Positions 18,863 to 27,258 of a stretch of DNA of 64,000 nucleotides are shown piece after piece. The stretch comes from Candidatus Proximibacter danicus. Lineage in GTDB: Bacteria; Pseudomonadota; Gammaproteobacteria; Burkholderiales; Rhodocyclaceae. The position numbers and the translations under genes were made by a program. How positions within the stretch are numbered: position 1 is the first letter of the stretch; each line of letters begins with the position of its first letter. The stretch is taken from the NCBI GenBank assembly GCA_016710885.1, contig JADJUC010000007.1, positions 1 through 64,000 on the forward strand, given 5' to 3'. A model generated the notes under the pieces. The model ran no database searches, was not told the origin of the DNA, and saw only the letters and a program-made list of their open reading frames with translations.

Positions 18863-20625
18863 CGGGGTTCGCTTCCCTTCACCGAATCCTTGACCACGAG
18901 GATGTCTTCCATGACCAGATACTCAAGATCCGAGCCGAAGAACATGTTCAGTGCATCGGTCGGCGAGCAGATCATTGGCTCGCCGCGGCGGTTGAGCGAG
19001 GTGTTGAGCGCGACACCGTTGCCGGTGAGCTTTTCCAGCTCGACCATCAGGTCGTAGTAGCGCGGGTTGAACTCGCGCTTCAGCACCTGTGCGCGCGAGG
19101 TGCCGTCCTCGTGCACGACTTCCGGCACACGCGACTTCCATTCTTCGGCGACCTCGAAGGTGAAGGTCATGAAGGGCGCCGGGTGATCGCTGCCGAGCAT
19201 CTGCGGGCCGACGGTGTCGAGCATGCTCGGGCAGAAGGGGCGCCAGCGTTCGCGGAACTTGATCTGTTCGTTGATGCGGTCGGCGACGCCGGCGGCACTC
19301 GGGCAGCCGAGGATCGAGCGGCCGCCGAGGGCGCGCGGGCCGAACTCCATGCGGCCCTGGAACCAGGCGACCGGATTGCCGTCGACGAGTACCTTGGCGA
19401 TGTGCTGCGCTACGTTGTCAATCTTGCGCCACTGCGGCTTCGACGGATGGCGCGCGCAGGCGGCGATCACATCCTCATTGCTGTAGGCCGGGCCGAGGTA
19501 GACGTGCTCCATCTTCTCGACCGGAACACCGCGCTGCACGGAAACGTAGGACGCTGCGCCGATGGCCGTGCCAGCATCACCCGACGCCGGCTGCACGAAC
19601 AGTTCCTTCAGGTCCGGGCGGGCGATGATCTTCTGGTTCAGCTTGACGTTCAGCGCGCCGCCGCCGGAGAAGGCCAGCTTGCCGGTCTCCTTGAGGATGT
19701 CGCCGAGGTAATACTCGATCATCTGCAGCGAGAGATCCTCGAACAGCTTCTGCATGCTTGCTGCGTAGTGGATGTACGGGTCGTCGGCGATGTCGCCGTG
19801 GCGCATCGGGCCGAGCCAGTCGATCAGCTTCGGCGAGAAGTAGTAGCCCCTGTTTTTCCCATTTTCCTTTTCCTTGTAGCGACGGAAGCCGATCACGTTG
19901 GCGTAATCGGTATTGACGATCAGTTCGCCGTTCTCGAACTTGGCCAGCCGCGAGAAGTCGTACTTCGTCGGGTCGCCGTAGGGCGCCATGCCCATCACCT
20001 TGTACTCGCCGTCGAGCATCTCGAAGCCGAGGTACTCGGTCAGTGCGCCGTAGAGGCCGCCAAGCGAATCCGGGTCGTAGAACTCCTTGATCTTGCGGAT
20101 CTTGCCGTTCTCGCCATAACCGAAGAAGGTCGTCGCGTACTCGCCCTTGCCGTCGATGCCAAGAATCGCCGTCTTCTCCTGAAAGCCGGAGCAGTGGTAG
20201 GCCGAGGAGGCGTGCGCGAGGTGGTGCTCAACCGGGACGATCTCGACCTTCTTGAGGTCGAAGCCGAGTTGTACGAGGCACCACTCGATGCGTTTCTTGT
20301 AGCGGAAGTAGCGGCGGTTGCCGGTCAGGATCGCATCGAGCGAACGGTCCGGCGCGTACCAGTAGCGCTTGGCGTAGTGCCAGCGGGCTTTTTCCGTGAG
20401 GCTGATCGGCGCAAACGGGATGGCGACGACCTGCACGTCGGCCGGCTTCAGCCCGGCGAAGTCGAGGCAGAATTTCGCCGCTTCGTAGGGCATGCGGTTC
20501 TTCGCATGCTTGTCGCGGACGAAGCGTTCCTCTTCGGCCGCGGCAACCAGCTTGCCGTCGATGTAGAGGGCGGCCGAGGGGTCGTGTGTCAGTGCGCCGG
20601 AAAGTCCAAGTACAGTCAGTGCCAA
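18859..20625 (-). CDS. Carbamoyltransferase, NodU/CmcH family
   Basis: An intact frame of 588 residues. Enzymes of this family move a carbamoyl group from carbamoyl phosphate (through carbamoyl-adenylate) to a sugar hydroxyl. The ASKHA-fold N-domain starts TVLGLSGALTHDPSAAL and has the metal-binding His motif EHHLAHASSAYHCSGF and ILGIDGKGEYATTFFGYG. The YrdC-like C-terminal part has LAFSGGGALNVKLNQKI, WFQGRMEFGPRALGGRSILG and ERWRPFCPSML. The likely start is TTG at 20625 with a weak ribosome site. Pseudomonas aeruginosa carries such an enzyme in its core locus for 7-O-carbamoyl heptose; the same role here is inference from location. Confidence 0.9.
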   Translation of the reverse strand: MALTVLGLSGALTHDPSAALYIDGKLVAAAEEERFVRDKHAKNRMPYEAAKFCLDFAGLKPADVQVVAIPFAPISLTEKARWHYAKRYWYAPDRSLDAILTGNRRYFRYKKRIEWCLVQLGFDLKKVEIVPVEHHLAHASSAYHCSGFQEKTAILGIDGKGEYATTFFGYGENGKIRKIKEFYDPDSLGGLYGALTEYLGFEMLDGEYKVMGMAPYGDPTKYDFSRLAKFENGELIVNTDYANVIGFRRYKEKENGKNRGYYFSPKLIDWLGPMRHGDIADDPYIHYAASMQKLFEDLSLQMIEYYLGDILKETGKLAFSGGGALNVKLNQKIIARPDLKELFVQPASGDAGTAIGAASYVSVQRGVPVEKMEHVYLGPAYSNEDVIAACARHPSKPQWRKIDNVAQHIAKVLVDGNPVAWFQGRMEFGPRALGGRSILGCPSAAGVADRINEQIKFRERWRPFCPSMLDTVGPQMLGSDHPAPFMTFTFEVAEEWKSRVPEVVHEDGTSRAQVLKREFNPRYYDLMVELEKLTGNGVALNTSLNRRGEPMICSPTDALNMFFGSDLEYLVMEDILVVKDSVKGSEPR

Positions 20626-20667
20626 AATCGGGTCTCGCGCAGTCGTGTCGCCGGAGGGGTGCCGGCG

Positions 20668-21384
20668 CTAAACGCGCAAGTATACCTGTCTGGCGGCATT
20701 CTTCGGCAAATCAGGCGCTTGCGCCTGATTTTCGTGCGCCGAAAGCAGTATCTGCCATTCCGTTTCTGACCAGACCCGCTGATGCCGTTTCAGCTGTTCC
20801 AGGTCGTGACGGGCGGCCTTGCCCGGCAGCAGCGGCTTGCGCAGCTTCTCAAGGTCGATCAGGGCGACGAGCGGTCGGTCGTTATCCCAGCGCACCATGA
20901 TGTGCTTGTCGTAGAGGCAACTGTGCTGCCAGCCGGCACGGTGCATGATGCCGAGCATGCGGCCGGTTTCGGTAGCCAGGGCCGCGCGCGCTGCGGAATC
21001 CAGCCCGGTCTGGGTGTCCAGCGCCAGAAAGCCGGCAAGCTCCTCGGTGACCAGCACCGCTTCGTAGCCTTCGGCCGATTTACGCTCGCCGTGAAAAACC
21101 GGCTTCGGCACGCTCAGGCCGAGTGCCTGCAAACGGCCGATATTGACCCGCTCGCGACTCGCAGTTGGCCAGCCGAAGGGGTGGTCCAGCGTGCGGCACA
21201 GGTGGTTGCACTGTTTCTTGATGTAATAGAGGGTGTCGCCGATGCGCAGGCGCATCATGCCGCTCCAGCCGTTACGCCGCTCGTTCGGTTCTTCGACCCA
21301 AGCGCCGGGGGCTTGCCACCAGCCGTCGAAATCTTTCGGCGGCTCGGTTGGCAGGGCGGTCTCAGTACTGGTTGGAGGTGTCAT
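20668..21384 (-). CDS. InaA-type lipopolysaccharide kinase family protein
   Basis: 238 intact residues of the InaA/Kdo-kinase family. The N-lobe is LRIGDTLYYIKKQCNHLCRT (ATP-site lysine in YIKKQ), with VLVTEELAGFLAL as hinge. The catalytic loop has the InaA form MHRAGWQHSCLYDKHIMV instead of HRD, and ALIDLEKLRKPLL supplies the metal-binding Asp. ATG 21384 overlaps the stop of the acyltransferase gene, so core phosphorylation and acylation genes are coupled. It lies 42 bases before the carbamoyltransferase. The acceptor residue is unknown, and activity is uncertain because of the altered loop. Confidence 0.85.
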   Translation of the reverse strand: MTPPTSTETALPTEPPKDFDGWWQAPGAWVEEPNERRNGWSGMMRLRIGDTLYYIKKQCNHLCRTLDHPFGWPTASRERVNIGRLQALGLSVPKPVFHGERKSAEGYEAVLVTEELAGFLALDTQTGLDSAARAALATETGRMLGIMHRAGWQHSCLYDKHIMVRWDNDRPLVALIDLEKLRKPLLPGKAARHDLEQLKRHQRVWSETEWQILLSAHENQAQAPDLPKNAARQVYLRV

Positions 21385-22292
21385 GACGGGGCTTCCGTTC
21401 TTGCGGCGGCGGATTTCTTGTAAGGGTTTTCCTCACCCGGTGGGCATGTCTTGAAGCGGCGATGTACCCAGTAGTATTGCTCCGGCATGGTGCGAACGAC
21501 CGATTCGATCCACTCGTTCATGCGCCGGGTGTCTGCTTCGGCATCCTCGGTCGGGAAATTTTCCCATGCATCGCCGAACTCGACCGAATAGCCTTCTCCA
21601 CCCGGCAGGATACGGCTGACGCAGGGCATGACCGCCGCGCCTGTCAGGCGTGCAATGCGGGAAAGCCCCGTAATTGTCCAGGCAGGAACACCAAAGAAAG
21701 GGGAGAAGACGGCATCCCTGGTCCGGAAATTCATGTCGGGTTGATAGCAGATCGGCCGGCCGGACTTCATGGCTTTTACGGTTGCCCGCAAACTATCCCG
21801 ACGCGACAGCAATTGCTGGTTGCCAAACCGCGTGCGGCCGTGGAGAAACAAACGGTTGAAGACAGGATCTGATTGTTCGGCGTAAATACACACGATGTCG
21901 TGGTGCATCGTGACTGCCGCGCCACCAATGTCTATGCCGACGAAGTGCGGGAACAGCAGCATGATCGGCCGGCCAGTCTGCTTTAAAGCCTGTAGCTTTT
22001 CATCACCCTCTACCCTGATCAGGCGCATCAGTCGCTCGCGGCTCGACCACCACAGCAGATTTCGCTCCAGCATGCTGCGGCCAAGTACCCGGAAATGCTG
22101 CAATGCCAGTGCTTCCCGAGCCTCTTCGTTGAGATCCGGAAAGCACAGGAGGAGATTGGTGCGCACAATATGCCGACGCTTTTTGGCAAAGCGGTAGAGC
22201 AGGCTGCCCAGCCCATTGCCCAAGGCTGCCAGCACCGAAAGCGGCAGAAAGTGCAGAATCCAGAGCAGAGCGACGGCAGCGCGGGAAAACAT
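21381..22292 (-). CDS. Lipid A biosynthesis acyltransferase (LpxL/LpxM family), copy 2
   Basis: 303 intact residues. ATG 22292 opens MFSRAAVALLWILHFLPLSV, the single N-terminal membrane anchor. The catalytic HX4D motif is in LLFPHFVGIDIGG, and the conserved later elements are FNRLFLHGRTRFG, CYQPDMNFRTRDAVF and the C-terminal EQYYWVHRRFKTCPPGE. An upstream in-frame ATG would add about 40 residues but has no family match. It heads a six-gene minus-strand operon. In related genomes two such genes commonly sit side by side between metK and dapF; here the core locus lies between them. Confidence 0.92.
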   Translation of the reverse strand: MFSRAAVALLWILHFLPLSVLAALGNGLGSLLYRFAKKRRHIVRTNLLLCFPDLNEEAREALALQHFRVLGRSMLERNLLWWSSRERLMRLIRVEGDEKLQALKQTGRPIMLLFPHFVGIDIGGAAVTMHHDIVCIYAEQSDPVFNRLFLHGRTRFGNQQLLSRRDSLRATVKAMKSGRPICYQPDMNFRTRDAVFSPFFGVPAWTITGLSRIARLTGAAVMPCVSRILPGGEGYSVEFGDAWENFPTEDAEADTRRMNEWIESVVRTMPEQYYWVHRRFKTCPPGEENPYKKSAAARTEAPS

Positions 22293-22447
22293 ATTTGGTA
22301 AATGATGTTGGCGAGGAGGCGAAAGAGGCGGAAGTATCTCCGGCATCGTCACTTGGGTCAAACCGCGAGATTCTCCTCGAGAGGGGCTTGATTGCTCCGG
22401 CAGCGCCCGCAACCGATAATCACACGACTCCAGAAGAAATTATCGCC

Positions 22448-22954
22448 ATGTCTCCCGATATCCAACCTGTGCGCCCCGTCGACGTCGAATCTATCGCAGC
22501 GCTTGCCCGCGAAATCTGGCAATCCGCCTACGCCGGGATCATCACCCAGGCGCAGATAGACTACATGCTGGCCCAGCGCTACAACACGGCGCGTTTGTTC
22601 GAAGAATTGGGGCAATCCGGCTATTGGTGGGATCAGGCCTTCGTCGATGGTGTGCGAGTGGCCTTTTCCTCCGGCTATCTGACGGGCGGCCCCGGCGAGA
22701 TCAAACTGGACAAGGTCTACGTGCATCCCATGCATCAGCGCAGCGGCATTGGTGGCGCGCTGATCGATGGCGTTATCGCGCATGGCCGGGAGTCGGGCTG
22801 CGATACGCTGATCCTGGCGGTCAACAAACAGAATGCCAAGGCCATTGGCGCCTATGAAAAGCGGGGTTTTGTCGTGCGCGAGTCGGTTCGTGTCGATATC
22901 GGCGGCGGATTTGTCATGGACGACTTTATAATGGCCCGATCCATTGCGCAGTGA
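22448..22954 (+). CDS. GNAT-family N-acetyltransferase
   Basis: 168 residues of the GCN5-related acetyltransferase fold. Motif A is KLDKVYVHPMHQRSGIGGAL, with acetyl-CoA-binding RSGIGGAL, and motif B is LAVNKQNAKAIGAYEKRGF. ATG 22448 is chosen because family similarity starts there (IQPVRPVDVESIAALAREIW); a longer in-frame extension back to 22295 has no such support. It diverges from the acyltransferase operon across 155 bases and precedes dapF by 14 bases, so the two are probably co-transcribed. The acetyl acceptor (protein N-terminus, amine or antibiotic) cannot be read from sequence. Confidence 0.85.
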   Translation: MSPDIQPVRPVDVESIAALAREIWQSAYAGIITQAQIDYMLAQRYNTARLFEELGQSGYWWDQAFVDGVRVAFSSGYLTGGPGEIKLDKVYVHPMHQRSGIGGALIDGVIAHGRESGCDTLILAVNKQNAKAIGAYEKRGFVVRESVRVDIGGGFVMDDFIMARSIAQ

Positions 22955-22968
22955 GCCGCGACGCAGCC

Positions 22969-23799
22969 ATGAAACTCAAGTTCTCCAAAATGCACGGGCT
23001 AGGCAACGATTTCGTTGTCCTGGATGGCGTTCGTCAGCACATCGACCTGACCCCGACGCAGCTGCGCGCGCTGGCCGACCGTCATTTCGGCATCGGCTGC
23101 GACCAGATCCTGCTCGTTGAAAAACCCTCGCAGCCGGACATCGATTTCCGCTATCGCATCTTCAACGCAGATGGCAGCGAGGTTGAGCAGTGCGGCAACG
23201 GCGCTCGCTGTTTCGTGCGCTTCGTGCACGACCAAGGGCTGACCGACAAGGCTGAAATCCGCGTCGAAACGATGAGCGGGGTCATCGGCCCCCGGCTGGA
23301 AGCCAATGGGCTGGTGACGGTCGACATGGGCGTACCGGTGTTCGAGCCCGAGCGCATACCTTTTGTCAGCCCGTCGAATGAGATCGTGCAGCCGCTGATG
23401 GTTCGTGATCGTGAAGTGATGATCACCGCGGTCTCCATGGGCAACCCGCACGCTGTGCAGGTGGTGCCGGATATCGATTTGGCACCCGTCGCCAAGGATG
23501 GTCCGCAGATCGAGTCCCATCCGCGTTTTCCCCAGCGGGTCAATGCCGGTTTCATGGAAATCATCGACCGGCACTCGATTCTCCTGCGCGTCTATGAGCG
23601 TGGTGCGGGAGAAACCCTCGCTTGTGGCACTGGCGCCTGTGCTGCCGTCGTGGCGGGTATCAGCCGCGGCCTTGTAGATTCGCCGGTACGCGTTGAAACG
23701 CGGGGCGGAGAATTGAACATTGCCTGGAATGGGGCAGGAACGCCGGTACTGATGACCGGCCCGGCAGTTACCGTTTTTTCGGGACAAATCGAACTGTAA
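22969..23799 (+). CDS. dapF: Diaminopimelate epimerase
   Basis: Converts LL- to meso-diaminopimelate for lysine and peptidoglycan. 276 intact residues from ATG 22969 (MKLKFSKMHGLGNDFVVLD). An in-frame GTG at 22951 would add six residues without support. Both catalytic cysteines are visible: VEQCGNGARCFVRF and ETLACGTGACAAVVAG. The MGNPHAVQV stretch is also typical. It lies 19 bases ahead of the DUF484 gene. The next enzyme of the pathway, lysA, is elsewhere in the window (46263-47507). Confidence 0.97.
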   Translation: MKLKFSKMHGLGNDFVVLDGVRQHIDLTPTQLRALADRHFGIGCDQILLVEKPSQPDIDFRYRIFNADGSEVEQCGNGARCFVRFVHDQGLTDKAEIRVETMSGVIGPRLEANGLVTVDMGVPVFEPERIPFVSPSNEIVQPLMVRDREVMITAVSMGNPHAVQVVPDIDLAPVAKDGPQIESHPRFPQRVNAGFMEIIDRHSILLRVYERGAGETLACGTGACAAVVAGISRGLVDSPVRVETRGGELNIAWNGAGTPVLMTGPAVTVFSGQIEL

Positions 23800-23817
23800 G
23801 AACCAAGAAAGCGAACC

Positions 23818-24480
23818 ATGAAAGCTGACGAAGTCGCGCATTACCTCCAGAACAATCCACAGTTTTTTGAACACTATGCGGACCTTATGGCGCAAATTGC
23901 CATCCCGCATCCGCACAGTGGCCGCGCCATCTCGATCACCGAGCGGCAGATGCTGGCCTTGCGTGACAAGAATCGCCAGCTGGAAGCCAAACTGATCGAG
24001 CTGATCGGGTTCGGTGAGGATAACGACGCCATCAGCGAGAAAATGCAGCGTCTCTCCGTCGCCTTGATCACCGCCTATACCTTTCAGGCAGTAATCCATA
24101 CGCTGGGCTATCACCTCAAGGAAGACTTTGCCATCCCGCAGGTAGCGGTTCGTTTATGGACCTTGCCGCCTGGCGAGCGCGACGAACTGCCCGAGTTTGC
24201 CGCAGTAAGCCAGGAGCTGCAGGTGTTCGCAGAAACCCTGACGCATCCCTTTTGCGGTTCCACGTCGGGTTTCGAAACCTCCACCTGGTTCGGCGAGGCG
24301 TCGGTCAATATCCGTTCGCAGGCGCTGATTGCGTTGCGGGCCGGCGGCGGCACTATCGGCATGATTGCCCTCGGCGCTTATGACGTGGAGCGCTTCTATG
24401 CCGGCATGGGTACCCTCTACCTCGATCGCCTCGGGGAAATGGCCTCCGCAGCCATCGCGCGGACGCTAGGAAGCGCATGA
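23818..24480 (+). CDS. DUF484 family protein (GAF-like)
   Basis: 220 intact residues of the DUF484 family found before xerC in many proteobacteria. The N-terminal helical part has VAHYLQNNPQFFEHYADLMA and the tract GRAISITERQMLALRDKNRQ (coiled-coil-like). The C-terminal GAF-like part includes IALRAGGGTIGMIALGAYD and ERFYAGMGTLYLDRLGE. Its biochemical role is not known; gene neighbourhood links it to XerC. Its stop overlaps the xerC start (ATGA). Confidence 0.92.
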   Translation: MKADEVAHYLQNNPQFFEHYADLMAQIAIPHPHSGRAISITERQMLALRDKNRQLEAKLIELIGFGEDNDAISEKMQRLSVALITAYTFQAVIHTLGYHLKEDFAIPQVAVRLWTLPPGERDELPEFAAVSQELQVFAETLTHPFCGSTSGFETSTWFGEASVNIRSQALIALRAGGGTIGMIALGAYDVERFYAGMGTLYLDRLGEMASAAIARTLGSA

Positions 24481-25382
24481 ATTCGTCAGCCGGGCGTGTC
24501 GATGCCAACATCGATGCCTGGCTGGCCGAACTTGCGGGCCAGCGCCGGCAATCGGCGCATACCATCGCCGCCTATCGCCGCGATCTCGCCTTGCTGACCG
24601 AGTTGGCCGGCGAGACCCCGTTTACTGCGCTGCAGGTGCACCACATCCGCCGTTTCGTTGCCCAGTTACATTCGCGCGGACTCGCCGGGCGTTCGCTGGC
24701 ACGGGTACTGTCGGCCTGGCGGGGCTTCTATCGCTGGCTAGGCCTGCGTGGGCTGGCCATGCAAAATCCAGTTGCCGGGGTGCGCCCACCAAAAAGTCCG
24801 AAGGCGCTGCCGCATTCCCTTTCTCCCGATGAAACCAATGCCCTGCTCGAAAGTACTGGTGACGATCTCCTTTCACTTCGGGACCAGGCGATCTTCGAAC
24901 TGTTCTACTCCTCCGGCCTGCGCCTTTCCGAACTGGACGGCCTGAATACCGACTGTCTTGCCGACGTGGCTGCTGGCGAGGTACGTGTTCTCGGCAAGCG
25001 CAGCAAGACCCGCATTGTCCCGGTGGGTGCCAAGGCGCGTGCGGCCTTGTCGGCTTGGGCCATGCGGCGCAGCGAATTGGCCAAGGTCGATGAGCCGGCA
25101 CTGTTCGTCGGGCGTAACGGTGGCCGGCTTTCTGCGCGCGCTATCCAGAGTCGGCTGAAGCGGCGCGCGCTACTCCTCGGCTTGCCGATGCATGTGCATC
25201 CGCACATGCTGCGCCATTCCTTCGCCTCGCATGTGCTGCAGTCCTCGGGCGATCTGCGTGCCGTACAGGAAATGCTCGGCCACGCCAGCATCGCCTCGAC
25301 GCAGGTCTATACGCATCTCGATTTTCAGCACCTTGCCAAGGTTTACGACTCGGCACACCCGAGGGCAAAGAAGAAGGACTGA
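24477..25382 (+). CDS. xerC: Tyrosine recombinase XerC
   Basis: Works with XerD at the dif site to resolve chromosome dimers. 301 intact residues. The N-terminal SAM-like DNA-binding domain (WLAELAGQRRQSAHTIAAYR) precedes the catalytic domain. All active-site residues are visible: first Arg in SSGLRLSELDG, Lys in VLGKRSKTRIVPVG, HxxR in HMLRHSFASHVL, His in LGHASIASTQ and the Tyr nucleophile in VYTHLD. Its ATG overlaps the DUF484 stop. It converges with a Rieske protein gene across 48 bases that hold a small GC-rich hairpin (25389-25403). Confidence 0.97.
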   Translation: MNSSAGRVDANIDAWLAELAGQRRQSAHTIAAYRRDLALLTELAGETPFTALQVHHIRRFVAQLHSRGLAGRSLARVLSAWRGFYRWLGLRGLAMQNPVAGVRPPKSPKALPHSLSPDETNALLESTGDDLLSLRDQAIFELFYSSGLRLSELDGLNTDCLADVAAGEVRVLGKRSKTRIVPVGAKARAALSAWAMRRSELAKVDEPALFVGRNGGRLSARAIQSRLKRRALLLGLPMHVHPHMLRHSFASHVLQSSGDLRAVQEMLGHASIASTQVYTHLDFQHLAKVYDSAHPRAKKKD

Positions 25383-25430
25383 TCAGGCGTGCCCCGAGGG
25401 CACTTCCTCGCGAAGCGCGTTGCGTCTCGC

Positions 25431-25970
25431 TCAGGCGTCTTCGCCGAGGACCAGTCGCTCGCCTTCGAAGCGGTAGGAGGGAATCACCAGGTTGGCGAGC
25501 GCCGGGCCGACCTTGAAGACGCGGCCGGCGAGGTCGTATTTCGAGGTGTGGCAGGGGCAGAGAAAATGGTCGCCGTTGAGCGCCGGCGCGCAGCCCTGGT
25601 GGGTGCACAGGCCGATGGCGACAAAGAGTTCAGGGCGCAGCGAGCGATGCCGGTTGCGGCAACCTGGCGGCTGCAGCGATTCCGTGGAGGCCGAGTCGGC
25701 CAGTTGATCCTCCTTGCCAGCAAGTGCGGCAAGTGCTTCCGGGCTGCGGTGCAATATCCACACCGGCTTTCCTTGCCATTCGACGGTTTTCAGTTTTCCC
25801 ACCGGAAGTGCCGTGCTGCCGATATCGACCGAGAGGGGTGAGCCATGTGGCCAGCTTTTCGTCGCGGAGTGCTGTTGTGAGAGGAAGGCCGTCGCACCGC
25901 CGACGGCACAGGCACCTGCTGCGAGCACGATGCGTCGGCGTTGCGGCTTGCTGGCCTTTGTCTGCTCCAT
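25431..25970 (-). CDS. Rieske iron-sulfur protein, bc1 type, without petB/petC beside it
   Basis: 179 residues. The N-terminus has a twin-arginine signal and single membrane anchor (QRRRIVLAAGACAVGGATAF). The C-terminal Rieske domain has both 2Fe-2S-binding boxes: GLCTHQGCAP and FLCPCHTSKYDLAG. LKTVEWQGKPVWILHRSPE is characteristic of the ubiquinol-cytochrome c reductase subunit. ATG 25970 has a good ribosome site (GGGGAGAAAGACC); a start at 26021 is possible but less likely. The section between the two boxes is shorter than in canonical PetA, and HGS has become HTS. No cytochrome b or c1 gene is adjacent, so it is probably a second or alternative Rieske protein. Confidence 0.88.
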   Translation of the reverse strand: MEQTKASKPQRRRIVLAAGACAVGGATAFLSQQHSATKSWPHGSPLSVDIGSTALPVGKLKTVEWQGKPVWILHRSPEALAALAGKEDQLADSASTESLQPPGCRNRHRSLRPELFVAIGLCTHQGCAPALNGDHFLCPCHTSKYDLAGRVFKVGPALANLVIPSYRFEGERLVLGEDA

Positions 25971-26007
25971 GGTCTTTCTCCCCAAGCGTTGATGGTGGCA
26001 GCGTAAA

Positions 26008-27219
26008 ATGCCGCTCATCATGACGCAACTACTATTGAAACCGGGCCGGGAGCGTTCGCTCTTTCGCCGTCACCCCTGGATTTTCGAAGGCGCGGTCGAT
26101 CATCTGGAGGGCCGTGCCCGCCCGGGTGATACGGTCGATGTCATCGCTGCCAACGGCGCTTGCCTGGCGCGCGCCGCGTGGAGCCCTCAATCACAGATTC
26201 GTGCGCGGGTCTGGAGCTTCGATCCGCACGAGATTGTCGACGACGCTTTCTTCAAGCGCCGCGTTGCTGCTGCCGTTGAACGACGCCTGTCGATGCCGCA
26301 ACTGGCGGGGCAAGAGGGGATGCGCCTGCTGCACGGCGAATCCGATGGCTTGCCCGGCGTCATTGCCGATCGTTACGGTGACACCATTTGCCTGCAGTTG
26401 ACTGCTGCCGGATCGGACAAGTGGCGCAAGGCCATCGTCGGCGCACTGGTCAAGGCCACGGGCGTGGCTCGCATCTACGAGCGTTCAGATTCCGACGTAC
26501 GCAAGCTCGAAGGCCTGGAGCCGGTTACCGGCTGGGTGCATGGCGAGGCCCCGGATATCCCGCTGTCGATAGACGAAAATGGGGTGCGCCTCGGCGTCGA
26601 TGTCGTTGCTGGCCACAAAACCGGTTTCTATCTCGATCAGCGCGACAACCGTCTGCTGACGCGAGCGCTGGCCAAGGACAAGTCCGTTCTCAACTGCTTT
26701 TGCTATACCGGCGGCTTCTCGCTGCAGGCGCTGGCCGGGGGCGCGGCGAGCGTGCTTTCGATCGACTCCTCCGGGCCGGCGTTGGCAGGCGCACGGGCCA
26801 ACATGGCATTGAATGCCGCCAACCCGCTGTTTGAAACCAGCCGTGCTGAATGGCTGGAAGGCGACGTCTTCGAGGCGCTGCGCACCTTTCGCAAGGAGGG
26901 GCGCACGTTTGACCTGATCGTGCTCGATCCCCCCAAATTTGCCCCGTCCGCTGCCCACGCCGAGCGAGCGGCACGCGCCTACAAGGATATCAACCTGCAC
27001 GGGTTCCGGCTGCTCAATCCCGGGGGTTACCTGCTGACCTACTCCTGCTCTGGCGGGATCGGCCTCGAACTGTTCCAGAAAATTGTCGCCGGCGCAGCGG
27101 TGGATGCCGGGCGCGATGCCCGCATCCTGCAACGGCTGTCGGCTGGGCCGGATCATCCGGTGGCACTGCATTTCCCGGAAGGCGAGTACCTGAAGGGCCT
27201 GCTTGTGCAGGTCGATTGA
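26008..27219 (+). CDS. rlmI: 23S rRNA (cytosine-5) methyltransferase RlmI-like, PUA domain
   Basis: 403 intact residues. The N-terminal PUA RNA-binding domain starts LLKPGRERSLFRRHPWIFEG. The EEHEA-like middle part has ESDGLPGVIADRYG, and the Rossmann methyltransferase follows with motif I NCFCYTGGFSLQALAGGA and the m5C motif IV FDLIVLDPPKFAPS. The later TYSCSGGIG carries the Cys expected in this class. It starts at ATG 26008 or 26020, diverging from the Rieske gene across 37 bases. The symbol rests on overall architecture; the target base is inferred from the E. coli homologue. Confidence 0.88.
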   Translation: MPLIMTQLLLKPGRERSLFRRHPWIFEGAVDHLEGRARPGDTVDVIAANGACLARAAWSPQSQIRARVWSFDPHEIVDDAFFKRRVAAAVERRLSMPQLAGQEGMRLLHGESDGLPGVIADRYGDTICLQLTAAGSDKWRKAIVGALVKATGVARIYERSDSDVRKLEGLEPVTGWVHGEAPDIPLSIDENGVRLGVDVVAGHKTGFYLDQRDNRLLTRALAKDKSVLNCFCYTGGFSLQALAGGAASVLSIDSSGPALAGARANMALNAANPLFETSRAEWLEGDVFEALRTFRKEGRTFDLIVLDPPKFAPSAAHAERAARAYKDINLHGFRLLNPGGYLLTYSCSGGIGLELFQKIVAGAAVDAGRDARILQRLSAGPDHPVALHFPEGEYLKGLLVQVD

Positions 27220-27258
27220 AGCCTGACCGACGATCCGGAAAGCAAAGGAAAATCGAGC

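Noticed and set aside
19111..20769. Long open frame (552 codons) on the plus strand
   Set aside because: It lies opposite the carbamoyltransferase, whose motifs are unmistakable; its product has low-complexity Val/Glu/Arg composition and no recognisable domain. Antisense frames this long are common in GC-rich DNA.
25389..25403. Hairpin gtgccc-cga-gggcac between xerC and the Rieske gene as a terminator
   Set aside because: The stem is only six bases and has no T run on either strand, so it is not called.
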